From Sphaerolaimus hirsutus (taxonomy: Eukaryota; Nematoda; Chromadorea; Monhysterida; Sphaerolaimidae), in contig OZ038459.1 in NCBI GenBank assembly GCA_964036195.1, positions 18,659,206 through 18,723,205 on the forward strand: a stretch of DNA of 64,000 nt, read 5' to 3'. The notes beneath the pieces are model-generated. The model was not told where the DNA came from, did no database searches, and saw only the letters and a program-made list of their open reading frames with translations. Shown piece by piece: positions 1-13,300 of the stretch. The first letter of the stretch is position 1. Each line of letters begins with the position of its first letter. Position numbers and translations under genes: made by a program.

Positions 1-198
1 CGCGTGTATTCTTGACACCCATCAACTGATGTAAAATACGTAAGTATCTCACACCACCCTTCACTTATCGACAGCTTCATCAATGAAAAAAACACATTTT
101 TTTCCACAGAAAACACACCAAATCTTCTAAAAATGTAGAACATCAAATACCACCAAAAACAAACACAAAGTCGACAACCCCCCAACCCCCCCCCCAGC
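1..198. other. No gene recognised; ends in a C-rich tract
   Basis: AT-rich DNA followed by a long C tract ending in CAG just before the ATG at 199. The tract could be a 3' splice site, in which case 199 lies in an internal exon, or it could be 5' leader. I see no other feature. Confidence 0.4.
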
Positions 199-3100
199 AT
201 GTCGACCTCCCTCAGCGTGCTACTCAGCCTGAGCATGCACCGCGTCAATGCAACCCGCTGTTGCAACTCCGTGGTTACAGGACCCGCTGGGAACTATAGC
301 GGTGCGGGCGATATGGGCGCTTCAATGGGTGCAGTGGGTGTAGAAGGGGATAATGGGGAGTGTGATCAGACGAAGTTGTGTGAATTTTGTTGGTTTTGTT
401 GTCTTCCAGGGAGAGTCTCGCACCCAGTAAAGTGTCAAATGTCATGTAAAATGTCAAAAAATCCAAGAGATTTTGTTACTGAACTTTTGACATGACAATT
501 GACAAATTTGTATGACATTTTGACATCTTTGACACTTGACAGTTTACAGTGTGCGGGATTGGCACCAGATGTTTTATTTTCAGGCCAGGTCAGGCCCACA
601 TAAGTGCAATTTCAAGCGACCTTTTTCAGTCTGCTCATCGACCTTGATCTTTTCCGCCGCTACAAATACAACCGAAATACGACGCGGCTGCGGCCTGCCC
701 AAAGATTGGCCGAAAAAGTCAGATCTTGACTCTGATCCAAGGATTACTCCACTAGCGAACAAAACGATTTGGTGTAAGCACGAGCGATTTTTGGACGCAA
801 GGGGAACTGGAATGCTATTGTTCGCATATCGGTTAGTCAACCAAATATGTCAAATTAGCTGGAAACGTATGTCAAAATCACATCCAATGTGCAGATGTCG
901 CTGCAGTGGAGCTCTGTGCAATGAGGTGGATGTAGGAAAACTTTTGGCCGATGAAAGGCAAAAGGCTGAGCAGAAAGAACAAGAGATGAATAATGTAAAT
1001 TTGTTTTTCTGGTCACAATGACAGAACCCTTTGTGCCAATCCCAGACCCTGAAAGTGTAAAGTAAATTATAAAATGTGATGTAAAATATCATGCAAAGTG
1101 TCAATTGTCATGACAAGTGTAAAGTCAAGTGTCAATTGTCATGCAAAGTACAGTAAAAAAATCTTTTATTTTTTGTTTTGATTGACATTCTACAGGGCAT
1201 TTGACACTTTATTTTACACTTTACAGGGTCCGGGACTGCACCTTTCAAAACAACAAAACACATCCGTAATATCCATTCACCCATCGCAGGCCCACCAAAA
1301 TCAACAGGGAGCTTCCACCTACACAACAGAACCAGGAGAAAACAACATTGGTCAAGAAACGAACTCCACTATGGATCCTAATGGAACGGGGTACAGCAAT
1401 CAAACTACAGCCCCCCTGCAGTGTTGCAATGATGCAGAAACATCAACTTTTGCATCACTGGTGGCTGAGAGTGGACAATGCCAGTCGCTGATAACTTGTT
1501 ATGATGGTATGTCGCATGTGGATGGACTGTATGTATAAAATATTCAACCTAAATTATGATGCAGTGAAGTGAAAATATTTACCAGATTGTCAGAGTGATA
1601 TATGTCTGACAGATCGTAAATAGAAGTGACTGTAGTGTGCAAATAGCTTGTAGGTATATTCATTGCACTTCTTACATGCAGAGACACATGCGCAAAATCA
1701 TAACTGCAGTAAAAGCAGTCACTTCGAGTAGTGATGTTCTCGTTACAACAAAATTCATAGTATTTGCATAAATATTTGTGATAGTAAATATAACACAACC
1801 ACTTAAATTACAGCCTGTCTAGTGACAATAACCCGATCAAGTCAAGCGTGGCGCCACTGCGGCACCATACCCGATCCGCTGGGCTCCGATACATCCAGAT
1901 TCGTCACCTATAATGGCCGCGTACTCAGTTGCACCTGGCAGCCTGCCAGCGCGAGTGAACCTCCTAATTCGGACAAAGTTATTTGTTATTGTAATAGTGG
2001 AGATTTGTGCAACGCTATGGGCGGTGGCGGGAGTGTCAGGCAGATTGAATTGATCTTTGGAAGTGGTCTGTTTTTATTTTGAATTATTTAAATGTGGATG
2101 GAAAAAATGGTAAACATTGAAAGAATCTCGGCAAATTTATATTAGATCAAATATTACAAAATTATAATTAGTATATTTATCTAGGTATATTTTCTCCGGG
2201 TTTTCCAGAGAAATTTGATTATGTATACCGTATTTCCTCGAAATACCCCCGGGGGGTTTATTTTTTCAGAGTGAATTTTGAGGGGGGGTTAAACGAGGGG
2301 GGGATATTTCGAGGGGGGGTTATTATTTCGCCAGAAATTTTTTGAAAACCAAGTACTAAATTGTCGTCTGAAACGTACGCAGACGTCGTAAATGGAACAA
2401 AAATCGCCATTTTTAAGACTCTAAAGTAGGGCTCGAACTCGACTCGACTCGACTCGATTCGACTCGTGACTCGAGGGTAAAACAGGGTACCGACTCGACT
2501 CGTCTGACTCGACCGGAAAAATATGGCCCAAACTCGAGACTCGAGGTTTTTGCCTGACTCGACTCGAAATATTGGCAAATTTCGAGTCAGGGTTTCCATT
2601 GAATAATGTCCTAAAAATCAATTTTGATATGAACTTTTTAACATATTTTTCAAAAAATTTGCGCGCAAGCGCACATTTCCATACCACATGTGTGATATAT
2701 TGTCGATTGGCTTGGCATATGTATTGAATGGTGTTAAAACTCAAATTTCTTGTTACCATACAATTCTACATAATGAGATACACACACCCCATGATATACA
2801 CACCACCTCAAATGCATTGCACAATGTTGGCACTGATCCAAAAAATGCTGTAAAAGATGTTAATTATCCATCCGCAGGCTGATTTTATAATTGCAACTTT
2901 ATTTGTAGCAACATGAGTGATAAAAAAGTTATGTTTTTGCTTTATCTTGATATTTAAATGCACTGTTGGCATTTAGACTTCATTAAGTACGTGTGAAAAC
3001 ATTGGAAGAGAAACCAGTATCAAAAATTTCTGCAAGGGTCATACCAAAAAGTAATGCATCCGACTCGACTCGAGACTCGAGATTTTTGCCAGACTCGACT

Positions 3101-3878
3101 CGACTTTTCACTGGCTTGCCTGACTCGACTCGCCGACTCGACCGGAAAAAATTTGGAGTTGCGACTCGAACTCGAGTTTGAAAAAAATCGAGTTTCGAGC
3201 CCTACTCTAAAGACTTGTATAAGTGTGTAGACGTATAATCACTGTTCTCACATAACAGAGTTATCGTTTTTAACGTGTGTTTTGCATTACCCAGATGACA
3301 AACCGCAGCCTTTGTCATTTACGTTCTCTATACACTAAATTTGGGGGGGGGTATTTCGAGGGGGGGTTTATAAGTTCATAGTGTCCATTTTGAGGGGGGT
3401 ATTTCGAGGGGGGGGGGTATTTCGAGGGGGGGGTATTTCGAGGGGGGGGTATTTCGAGGGGGGGGGGTATTTCGAGGGGGGGGTTATAAGTTCATAGTGT
3501 CCATTTTGAGGGGGGTATTTCGAGGGGGGGGGGGTATTTCGAGGAAATACGGTACATATCTTTAAGAGAAGAAAATATTTCATTTATATAGGCAAGGCAA
3601 TCTCCCTATATTTTTCAGAGAGATGTACTTATTTTTCTTTCTGTGAGATATTCTGAGATTATATTTTATTATATTTTCTCAAAATCACCCATTTTTTCAA
3701 TGCTAAATATCTGTTCAATGCAGGTGGAATGGTGACCCCTTCTACTTCAACAGAGAGTACAACTGCGATGGGAGATGGAGCCTTCGACTCGAAGACAGAA
3801 ACGACAGTTATAAGTTTTACAGTTACACTGATGACAGTGCTTTTTGGTCATACTTACTTTTTCACTCTTCCGTACTGA
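199..3878 (+). CDS. Ly6/uPAR-like protein with two three-finger domains
   Basis: Likely a secreted or GPI-anchored surface protein. Exons: 199-388, 630-994, 1290-1506, 1814-2023, 3724-3878; phases agree and they sum to 379 codons including stop. The N-terminus has a short hydrophobic stretch (LSVLLSL) that may be a signal peptide. Two cysteine patterns repeat: CCN, then C-x5-C-x3-C, then GCG or HCG, then the Ly6 hallmark CxCxxxxLCN (CRCSGALCN; CYCNSGDLCN). The last exon is Ser/Thr-rich and ends in a hydrophobic tail (VISFTVTLMTVLFG) next to the stop, as in GPI-attachment signals. The end of exon 4 (2023) is chosen by phase and is the weakest boundary. Upstream exons may lie outside the window. 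The Ly6 assignment comes from cysteine spacing only; no ligand is implied. Confidence 0.65.
410..565 (+). mobile_element. Divergent introner-like MITE in Ly6-like intron 1
   Basis: It starts GGAGAGTCTCGCACC and ends GTGCGGGATTGGCAC, with CAG on both sides (407-409, 566-568). The interior carries the family words AAATGTCATG and TTTGACA on opposite arms. It lies wholly within the intron 389-629 and does not touch coding sequence. Confidence 0.6.
1033..1242 (+). mobile_element. Introner-family MITE in Ly6-like intron 2
   Basis: The left end is GTGCCAATCCCAGACCCTG and the right end CAGGGTCCGGGACTGCACC, flanked by TTT (1030-1032 and 1243-1245). The interior has AAAATGT, CATGCAAAGTGTC and their complements. 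It lies inside the intron 995-1289. The TTT duplication shows that the 3-bp target is not restricted to CWG. Confidence 0.7.
2226..3553. mobile_element. Long-TIR MITE (CCGTATTTCCTCGAA family)
   Basis: The left end reads TACCGTATTTCCTCGAAATA and the right end is its complement (ends ATACGGTA near 3553), followed by G-rich arms repeating GGGGGTATTTCGAG. It fills the last Ly6-like intron and hosts the hAT element at 2427-3204. Confidence 0.7.
2427..3204. mobile_element. hAT MITE with ACTCG subterminal word
   Basis: The TIR is TAGGGCTCGA...TCGAGCCCTA, and a perfect 8-bp target duplication, CTCTAAAG, sits at 2419-2426 and 3205-3212. The subterminal regions are arrays of the word ACTCG (left) and its mirror on the right. 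The interior is AT-rich with no recognised gene. An 8-bp TSD with a TAGGG end is typical of hAT. Confidence 0.85.
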
Positions 3879-4330
3879 AATCTGATGCAATTACAAGTGT
3901 GAACAATCTATTATGGAATACAATCTACCCGTACTGTATATCCTCGAACAATCACCCTTTGAATAACGTCCCGGTCAAAAATCAATCGATGAATTGCTCC
4001 CCCTGGGACTTATTCGAAGATTTACAGTATGTATCCCTCTACGTCATTGGTTCTCACTCATTGTGTGCAAACTAATTTTGTGTACAAACTTTGTGATGCT
4101 CATGCTCTGTCGTTTACTTTCATACTTTTCTGTCTAGCTACAAAATTTAGTCATATTCACAAGGACTTGTACAGCCGCTTCACTGTCAACAATAAAAGCA
4201 ACCCCTCACCCCCAAAAGCAACCCCTCACCCCCAAAAACAACCCTCACCCCAAAAACAACCCCGCACCCCCAAAAACAACCCGCACCCCCAAAAACAACC
4301 CCCCCCCAATACCCCCAACACCCAACCCAC
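3879..4330. repeat. Short MITE plus C-rich tandem repeat
   Basis: 3930-4031 is a small element with ends TACTGTATATCCTCGAA and TTCGAAGATTTACAGTA. 4199-4310 is an imperfect tandem array of a CCCCCAAAAACAA-like unit. The 3' exons of the minus-strand CCP gene would be expected here or further left, but I could not identify one. Confidence 0.5.
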
Positions 4331-7300
4331 CCGGCGTGCAAACGGGCTCATGCGGTCGCCACTGCCCAAAGGCGCACCTCACAGTGCCCCCGTGGGGCCT
4401 GGCGTTGAGCCGGGCGCCGCACGTGAAGTTCACCTCGGTGTTGTGCGACACGTTGCCGTTCACCGAGCCCGACACCCAGTAGCCGTACTCGATCGAGGGG
4501 AGCACGCAGTGCTCTGGGGGGGGGGTGGTTGGCAGATAGCAGGCGGCAAGATTGATAACTAGGGGAGGTTGTGTATTTATGTGTGAATGTGGAACTACCC
4601 TGAATCCGGGAATAAGACCCTCTTAAAGAACATCCCCTTGAATAACCCCCATGTTAGCAAAGTGAGGAAAAATACCCCCCTTGATTAACTCCACCCTCTT
4701 GAATAACTACCGTCTGTGATGGTTGGAAAACTAAAAACAATCTATCTAGTCACATAGACCAACAAAAGCTACGTCTGGGGGATGATTCATCGAATGCAAC
4801 GGCAGTGCGTGTGCCAAACAAAAAAAAGCATGTTAGCCTACCGCATTGGCATTCATACGATGAATAAAGTCCATGTTTCATGAAACTTCTGATGAAAAAA
4901 CTCCCCCCCCCCCTCAAAAACTCTGACGAAAAAAAGACTACCTTGGGCTCTTATTCAAGGATTTGCGGTGTATTTACAGGAGACACATAATAAGCATGTT
5001 ATCAGTCTACACATCAACCATCCACCCTCACTCACTGGGCACGCACTGTCCAGCGGGCTTTAGCCACTGGCCCAGACTGCAGTCGATGGCGTTCCTGCCG
5101 CGCACCTGGTAGCCGCGCAGGCAGTACATGCTGGCGCGGCGGCCGTGCGCCACCCGCTCGCCCATCTGCGCGATGTCGGCCCCGTGCACGTAGAACGCGT
5201 GCGGCCGCGTCGGCAGCGAGCACTCCTCTGGGAGGGTGGTGGTGGTTGGATTGGAAAGGGGTCTGGTTCAAGGTTTGTATTTTGGATAAATAATATACAA
5301 TTTATTGCTATAACGAGTTAAGCTACATGCCCACAGTCTTTGAAAATAATTTATAATATAATAATTATAATGAAAATAATAGTATTTGTGCTACTTTGTT
5401 TATTTCAGTTTGTCAACATGAGAAACAGAGCAAATAAATACCGAAACATACATTTAAATATGTGTGTGTAGAGAAAGAGACACAGTAGAGAAAGTGGGGG
5501 GCACCCCACATCCTGTAAAATGTCCTGTAACGTGTCAAATGTCATGTTAAGTGACAAAACTCGAAAGTCGTGTAAAATTGCAAACGAAGTTTGCTATTCC
5601 GCAGTGCATTTTACGTGACTTTTGACATTTGCATACATTTTACATATTACAGGGCTCCAGGTGCCAATCCCGAACCCTGTAAAGTGTAAACTAAAGTGTC
5701 AAATGTCATGCAAATTTGTCAATTGTCATGCAAACTGTCCAAAGTTCAGTAATAAAATATTTTCTGTTTTTGCTTTGACACTACATTCGACACTTGACAG
5801 TTGACAGTGTGCCGGATTGCCCCCGAAACTCGCACGGCGGTAACCAGCAACATGCTCCACATATCAATCTAAACATCCCATAAAAATCCACATATTTACA
5901 AAATACACCCAAACACTCCCAAACCAACTGGGCACGCAAACGGGCACCACGGGCGCCCACTGCCCCCCGTCGCAATTGATGCTGCCGTCCATGCCCGTGG
6001 GCAAGCGGAAGCCGGCCCTGGGGGCAGTCCCAGACCTTGTAAAATGCCCTGCAAAATGTCAAATCTCACGCAAAGTGTCAAAAGTCATGTAAAATGCCCT
6101 GTAAAATGTCAAATGTCATGCAAAATGTGAAAAGTAATGTAAAATGCCCTGAAGAATGTCAAATGTCACGCAGTGTCAAAGTCACATAAAATGCCCTGAA
6201 AATTGGCAAAACTCGGTTGCCATTTTGCAGGACATTTTACATGACTTTGACACTTTGCATGACATTTCACATTTTACAGGGCATTTTACAGGGTCTGGGA
6301 CTGGCACCTGCACAGCACGAGCAGCCGGGCGCCGTCGGGGTACGACATGTCGGATAGGCGCCCGGCGGAGGCGCTTATTACGGCGAACCGTTGTCTGTGG
6401 TTGTCGTAGAGAGGCGGGCAGGCTGTCTGGATTTGGGACGGTTTGGTGATGTTGATATCGATGAATATAAGTATTTCTCTGGGTGGGGATTTGGTAATTT
6501 ACAGAATGCAGTGATACAGGCGGCCTAGGCCTTCTGTGCATGTTTACCCGCTGTGCATGGATACCCGGTGTGCATTTTTATCAACCCGGTGTGCATGGAG
6601 GCCCAGTGTGCATGGCGGCCACCCTCCATGCACACCGGGCCTCCATGCACACCGGGCCTCCGTGCACACCGGGCACCACCATGCGCACCGGGCACCACCA
6701 TGCGCACCGAGCAGACATGCAAACTGTTTACCTGCCATTCTATTTTTTTGCCAATTTTTGAACGAATATTTCACGGGTAAACACGGCGGACTTTATGGAA
6801 GTCATTGTTCTACGGGATTTTTGTACGAGTGTGAAGACTTAAACTTGGCACAAGTCCAAGTTCATTGCGTTTCATGCAAACAAGTTTAGAGACACACAAT
6901 TTATTTTTGCGTCACCGTTAGCGTTCGCGTTCGAATCCAATTAAGCGACTGCAAATAGCCGTTTATGACGACCCACATATTTATATACTAGTTGACACTT
7001 GTGTTGACTTAATCGCATTCCGCGGCCATTATCGGGTGACGCGAACAGAAACTGTGCGTCTTTTATCTTTTTCGTATGAAACGCAACGAATTTGGACGTG
7101 TGCCAAATTCGTATGAACTTTTCGGAGGAATTTGTCTGGGCTGCGACGATAAGATCCGACCTAAGGCCTTACAATCCGACTTTCTATATGATATTTCTTG
7201 ATATATTTTTTGGGGGGGAGGGCGAAATCATGTTATTTTCCCATTTCACGTGCACCGTGTATTTTCACGTGAACTGCGCATGTACGACCAGTAAACCAAA

Positions 7301-10300
7301 CGGTCAAGTGAAAGAAACGGTGATATATTCACCAATTACCATATTTCTTCTAATAGAACGGCATACCTCCAATAGAATGGCACCTACTATAGAACGGCAG
7401 GTTTCGGAACGTTTTTGCACTCACGATAACAATAGAACGGCAGCTACCAATAGAACGGCAGGTACAAATTACGATGGATTAATGCCAAACAAATGAATCG
7501 ATGTTCAAATAAAATAAGCGTGAAAAAATTGGCAAAACAATTGAATGGCAGGTAAAAAGTTGGCATGTCGGCTCGGTGCGCATGGTGGTGCCCAGTGGCA
7601 TGGTGGTGCCCAGTGGCATGGTGGTGCCCGGTGCGCATGGTGGTGCCTGGTGTGCATGGAGGGGCGGCCGCCATGCACACCGGGCCTCCATGCACAGCGG
7701 GTTGATAAAAATGCACACCGGGTATCCATGCACAGCAGGTAAACATGCACAGAGGCACAGACCCGATACAGGCGCTTTTCACATCACTACCCTGTACACA
7801 ACCCATAAATTTTTTGACCAGAAAACAGTCAGCCACCCCCACCCACTTCAACCTTTCCAGCCCCATTTCCCAACAAGGTGCCATCGGCAACCCGCAGCCC
7901 CTTGTGCACCGCCTCAGCAGTCCAGTCAGCCTTACTCGCTTCCCTGAGATAAATGACGTCATTGTCGCCCATTGGATTGGGGTGGCCAGAAAAAAATGTT
8001 GGTTCAAAAGGGGTGACAAACAGGCGCCTGGGAACAGGGTGCCTCCTCGTTCTGTGTCGTCTGTGGCGCCGAACTGCCTTGGCGCCCTTGTCCCTGTCCC
8101 AGATGATGTTTCCTGGAAGTGGTGTATTGTTTCGAAGCTCTCTTTTTCTAGCATAAAATAAAGATCACGATTCACACATCACAATCTTACCTTGAACCAG
8201 GGGGCACTCCCAGTTCCTGTAAAAACCCCTGTAAAATGTCAAATGTCATGCAAAGTGGCAAAAGTCATGGAAAATGCCCTGAAAAATGGCCATTTTTCAG
8301 GGCATTTTCCATGACTTTTGACAGTTTGCATGACATTTGACATTTTACAGGACTTTTTACAGGGTCTGGGAGTGGCACCAGCGGATGCGTCTGGGGCACG
8401 CACGCGGGCGCCACTTTTGGGCGCCACTCGCCGCGGACGCACGTGGCCCTAGGCGGACCTGCGCAGTAGGGCTCGTGTAGGGTTAATTACTTTACTTAAC
8501 TAATTTTACTGTTGAGTGCCGCCGATGCGCGAATACTCGGAAAGTTAGCTAAAACTGCTAAAACTCGGTAAAATTAGCAAAATGTCCCCACACGCACACG
8601 CGAACGCACATGCTTCAAATAACGCCTGCTAAAGCAATGCAAAATAATAGCAATTATACAGGGTGCGGCAATTCAGACCTGCGCTCTAGATTTCGAATAA
8701 CTTGTCACTGGGTGGTCGGATGATTGTCAAATTTTAGGTCGACATTAACAACTAAATAGGAAAGGATCCCTGATAATATGGCTGCGATAGCTCCACTCGT
8801 TCACAAGTTATTCATGCGAACGCGTATTTGTCACTTTTCCACCACCGGGCTTTACGACCAATTACGCAAGCGCCCGCCTTATGGGCATAGCGAATTGGTG
8901 GCGGGCGTACACGCATTTAGGCATGCAGCTGCGAAAAGAAAATCAGAAAAAACCCTGAAAAAAACAATTCGATCCCGATCCCGGTCGCGAGAAGTCAATC
9001 CCGTTTGAACGATATCACAAGGTGGTGGAAAAGTGACAATTACGCGTTTGCATGAATAACTTCTGAACGAGAGGAGATATCGCAGCCATATTTTCAGGCA
9101 TTCTTTCCTATTTAGTTGTTAATGTTAATCTAAAATTTGAAGTCAATTCGACCACCCAGTGACAAGTTATTCGAAATATAGAGCGCAGGTCTAAATTGCC
9201 GCACCCTGTATATAAAACACTGACTGCACACTTTACAATGAAATCCGGCATAATAAGGCCTACTGAATAAAAAGTCGAAAATTTTAGGTTTACTCATCAC
9301 ACTCCATTGCTCTCACTAGGTATCTTGAATTTGATCTACAAGTTTTTGCGTAACATATTCATCAAAATACGGTAAGACCCTGTTGTATAGCGTGCAGACC
9401 GATCAGCGCAGCGTCGAAAACGAAACATTCCCGCGTGCTACCGTATACCTTGCAAATAGAACCCCTCATTGCACTCGTAATAAATCTCCCTGCCGAACTC
9501 AAAATAGTCCAAATAGTGGTCGAAAGTGTACGCGCCTAGCAAACTGGACACTGTCACCCTACCGTTGTGCAGTGGGCCGAAAACGGAATTCGGGTTGGCG
9601 CAGTACTCTAAACGAGCAGGGGGGGCTATTTGAGCGTGTGTAAAAGTGAAACGCACCGTGCAAATAATATCCCCTGCGGCACTGGTAGACAATCTGCCTG
9701 CCTTCGGTGACCGAGCGGATGTAACTTTCGTACAAGTAGCTTCCCAATCCGCTTTTGCCCTCGATCATGATGCGGCCGTGCGCAAAGCGCCCGCTGAACA
9801 CCGCGTCCAGGGGGTGCGAGCAAATGTCTGCTAGCCGTGTGTTGGGGTGGGCTGGCGCCGGGGGTTTGGGCGCCATTTTTTGGCGCCAGGCACTGGCGCA
9901 AAATCATTGTGAGAGGCAAGATTTATTTCGAAATATTGACGTTCGAAATCTGTTTTGACACCTCTGGCAGCGTCATGGAGTATTAGAGCGCAACGCCATT
10001 TTTTGCTATTGCGTCACTAACCTGATAGCCCAAATTTACAAATAATATTGCAATTTAGATGCCTCATGCTATGCACATCGATAATCGTTTTGAAAGTTGC
10101 AAACAACTAACCATATATCTGGGTTTTGCCAAACCATATCGTTTTTACTCACCGAATAACTCAACTAGTAATCATCCACGAAATAAATAAATACTGGAAA
10201 ATAAAAAAAGCAAACAGCAAATCCAGAATACAAACGCACTGGGTATGCACTTTGGCGGTTCGCCGAGCCACTTTCCATATGAACAGCGCACTGTGGGGTC

Positions 10301-13300
10301 GCCGAGCAGCTCGAAGCCGATGTGGCACTGGTAGCGCGCCTGGGGGCACTCACAGACACTGTAAAATGCCTGTAAAATGTCAACTGTCCTGTAAAGTGTC
10401 AAAATTCATGTAAAATGCCCTGCAAGATTGTTAACCATTTTACAGGGCATTTTACATTTAACATTGAGCAGGGTATTTGACATTTGACATTCGACAGGGT
10501 ATTTTACAGGGTCCGGGAGTGCCACCTGGGCGTTGTGTTCTGACTTGACGAAAATTACCCGCCCGTGTGCTACCGGCGTTGGCCATTCGTGACATCGTAC
10601 TGCGGGGAATGAGGTTTTGAGCAGTTTAGAAAATTTGTTTTTCTTACGGTGTTGAAGGTTTTTTTTAACGGGAAAAACACGAAACGTGGACATTATGTTC
10701 ACCGTATATCCTCGAATAAGCCCCCCTTTGAAAACTACCCATATTGGCCACGTGAGAGAAAAATGACTCCAATTTTACTGAACATTCTGATGCAAAATAA
10801 CTACTTCCCTTGAAAAACTCCCCAGTCAAAAAATTCTGACGAAAAACAACAACAGCGCACTCAACATAGCGTTATTCAACCTATCAACACTCTGAGAACC
10901 CTGGCACCCAAGAAAAAACCACTACACACCGCCCTAGGTACAAAACACAACCACCCCACAAACCCGGCACGCAAGAGGGCAAGTTCGACCAAGTGCCATT
11001 GTTGCACAGCGGGTTGTTGTCGTACTGGCGCTCGTGGTTGTCGTCGCACTCGATCTGTATGAGCTCGCCGTGCGGCACGCTGCTGCCCGCCGGCCGCCGC
11101 TTCACGTGCCCGTTCGCCACCGAGGGGAGGGAACAGGACGCTGGGGGGGGGGGTGATAAAGAAGACATTGTTAAGTTGGAACGGTGAAAAATGTGGTTTC
11201 CTGGTAGCTCAGTGGGTTGGAGCGTACACACGCATAGTGAAAGGTCCCGGGTTCGAGTCCCAGGGCAGGGCGAAAACATTTTTGTACCTTTTCTCGAATT
11301 TTTGTTTGACCGCTAGAAAAAAACACTTCACAAATGGATTCTTTATTGTTTGCATTATTTTTTGTTGAAAATGCGCATAAAATGCGGGAAGGAACACAAT
11401 ACGAAACATCGATTTCACATGGATTTAGTCATAGCGGAACGAAAGTGCAAGTGTGTCTGCCTGCGGTAAGAGCTTGGAAGGCCACACAACATAAAAATGT
11501 ATTCAAAATCCAGCAGAAAAATAGAAAAATGCGAAAAAAATTGTGAAACAATTTCTAAATTTGAAAAATTCGAAAATTCAAAAACTTTTTCTGAAAAAAT
11601 CGTGAAATTCGACAAGTCATTTAATAAAAAAACACTTCTATGTATTCCATAGGTTTACCACCATCACACGTAAACCTGTCCCTGCCCCATCCCCTCAAGC
11701 AATGGTCTACCCTCAACCAACCCCCAACCCCCAACCCCCAACCCTCACCCAGACACTGCGGCAGTGGATGTGACCAGTGCCCATCCGACTGGCAGGTAGC
11801 GTAGGCGGGCCCCACGTGCGTCATCCCATCCAGACAGCGGAATATCACCGCCGACTTGTACTTGAGCTCGTGGCCCTCGATGTAGCCGTTCCACAGGGGT
11901 GACAGGGCCGTGCAGCGGATCTCTGTGGGGGGAAGGGGTTTCGGGTTGGCGTTTTGAGACCAATTTTTATTACTTTGTGATAGACAGATGGTATGAGAAG
12001 CGCGCAAAACAATACATAACAATATATGTATAAAACGAATAAAGTTATTAGCACACTGCCCGTTTCCAATGTGGTTCATGTTGGCAGCTACACGCACCAT
12101 TTCAGATACCTTATATCCTCGAACAAGACCCCAGGGAGTTATTTTTCGTCAGAGTTTTTCAGGGGTGGGCTATTCAAGGGAGGGAGTTATACCTTATTTA
12201 TCGTCAGAGTTTTTGAGTGGGGGTTATTCAATTGGTGGACGTTATTTAAGGGAGTCTTATTCGAGATAAGACACAAGATAAGATTCGAGATAAGATTTGA
12301 TACACGCTATATATTTACAACAAAATAACTTGGGCTGTCCGAAAAATAGGTCGGTCAAATCAAACTGCCAAAAACAACAACCCCAAAATCAACAAACCAA
12401 TGCACTGCGGCGGCATGCCGCTCCAGGTACTATCATGCTGGCACACGCGCTGCACCTGGCCGACGAGTCTGTACCCATCGTCGCAGGCGTACTCCACCCT
12501 GGACTGGTACTCGAGCGACGTGCCCAGCACCGTGCCGTGGGTTGGGGACGCTGGCCGCTCGCAGCTGATCGCTGAGAAGGTGAAGAGAGTGTGTTAGAGT
12601 CTTTTAAAGACCTATCGATTTGGCGGCCCACACAGTAGTTGACACATGTGTGTCAAGTGCTTTGTGTCAAGTGGTTTGTGTCAACTGGTCTGTGTCAATA
12701 CAGATTACATCTTCACACGTCGCAGAGCGATCTACCAATGCACGTGCCATAATTTTTATTTTACAAGATTGCTGCGTGTGCATTTTGGGATCGCGCTGCG
12801 ACACGTGAAGCCGAAATCTGAGTTGACACAGATCAGTTGACTCACATCTGTGTCAACTACTGTGGCTTTATTGCATGTTGGCCTCAAAAATAACATTTGG
12901 GGTCAGCCAGTTCCAACACAGGTATTCCTTGGTTGCCGACGTTTAAACATGCTACATTTACACAACCCCTTCCCCAACCGCAACCCCCAACCCACGGAGG
13001 CACTGGGGCGCGGTGTCGCCGCTCCACCGGCCGTTGGGCATGCACTTGCGCACGCTGGGCCCGTGCAGCTCGAAGCCGGCCACGCAGTAGTACTTGACGA
13101 TGTGCGGGTAGTTGTAGTTGTCGCCCTCCTTGAACCCGTTCAGCAGGGAGCCCGGCTCGCCGCAACTTCGCGCTGAGGGGTGGATGGGTTTTGGAGTTCG
13201 GGTGGATTGAATGTGAAGGGTTTTTCACTTCTGATAGACTTACCTAAATCATGTATTGTTGTTCCCGCGTTACATAAATATTATACAGGCTTTATCTTAT

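Noticed and set aside
6600-7740. CRISPR-like array in the CATGCACACCGGG repeats
   Set aside because: Units are contiguous and inverted at the two ends without unique spacers, in a eukaryotic intron. They are transposon subterminal repeats.
7444-8175. 243-residue minus-strand open frame
   Set aside because: It runs through the CATGCACACCGGG word array and AT-rich DNA, has no domain, and its length reflects the repeat composition.
8778-9008. Transposase remnant inside the mariner-like element
   Set aside because: The 76-residue frame shows no DDE or HTH motif. The element is best treated as non-autonomous.
11199-11275. Functional tRNA gene
   Set aside because: Good A and B boxes, but no complementary acceptor stem is visible and a mutated relative exists at 24195-24362, which fits a SINE.
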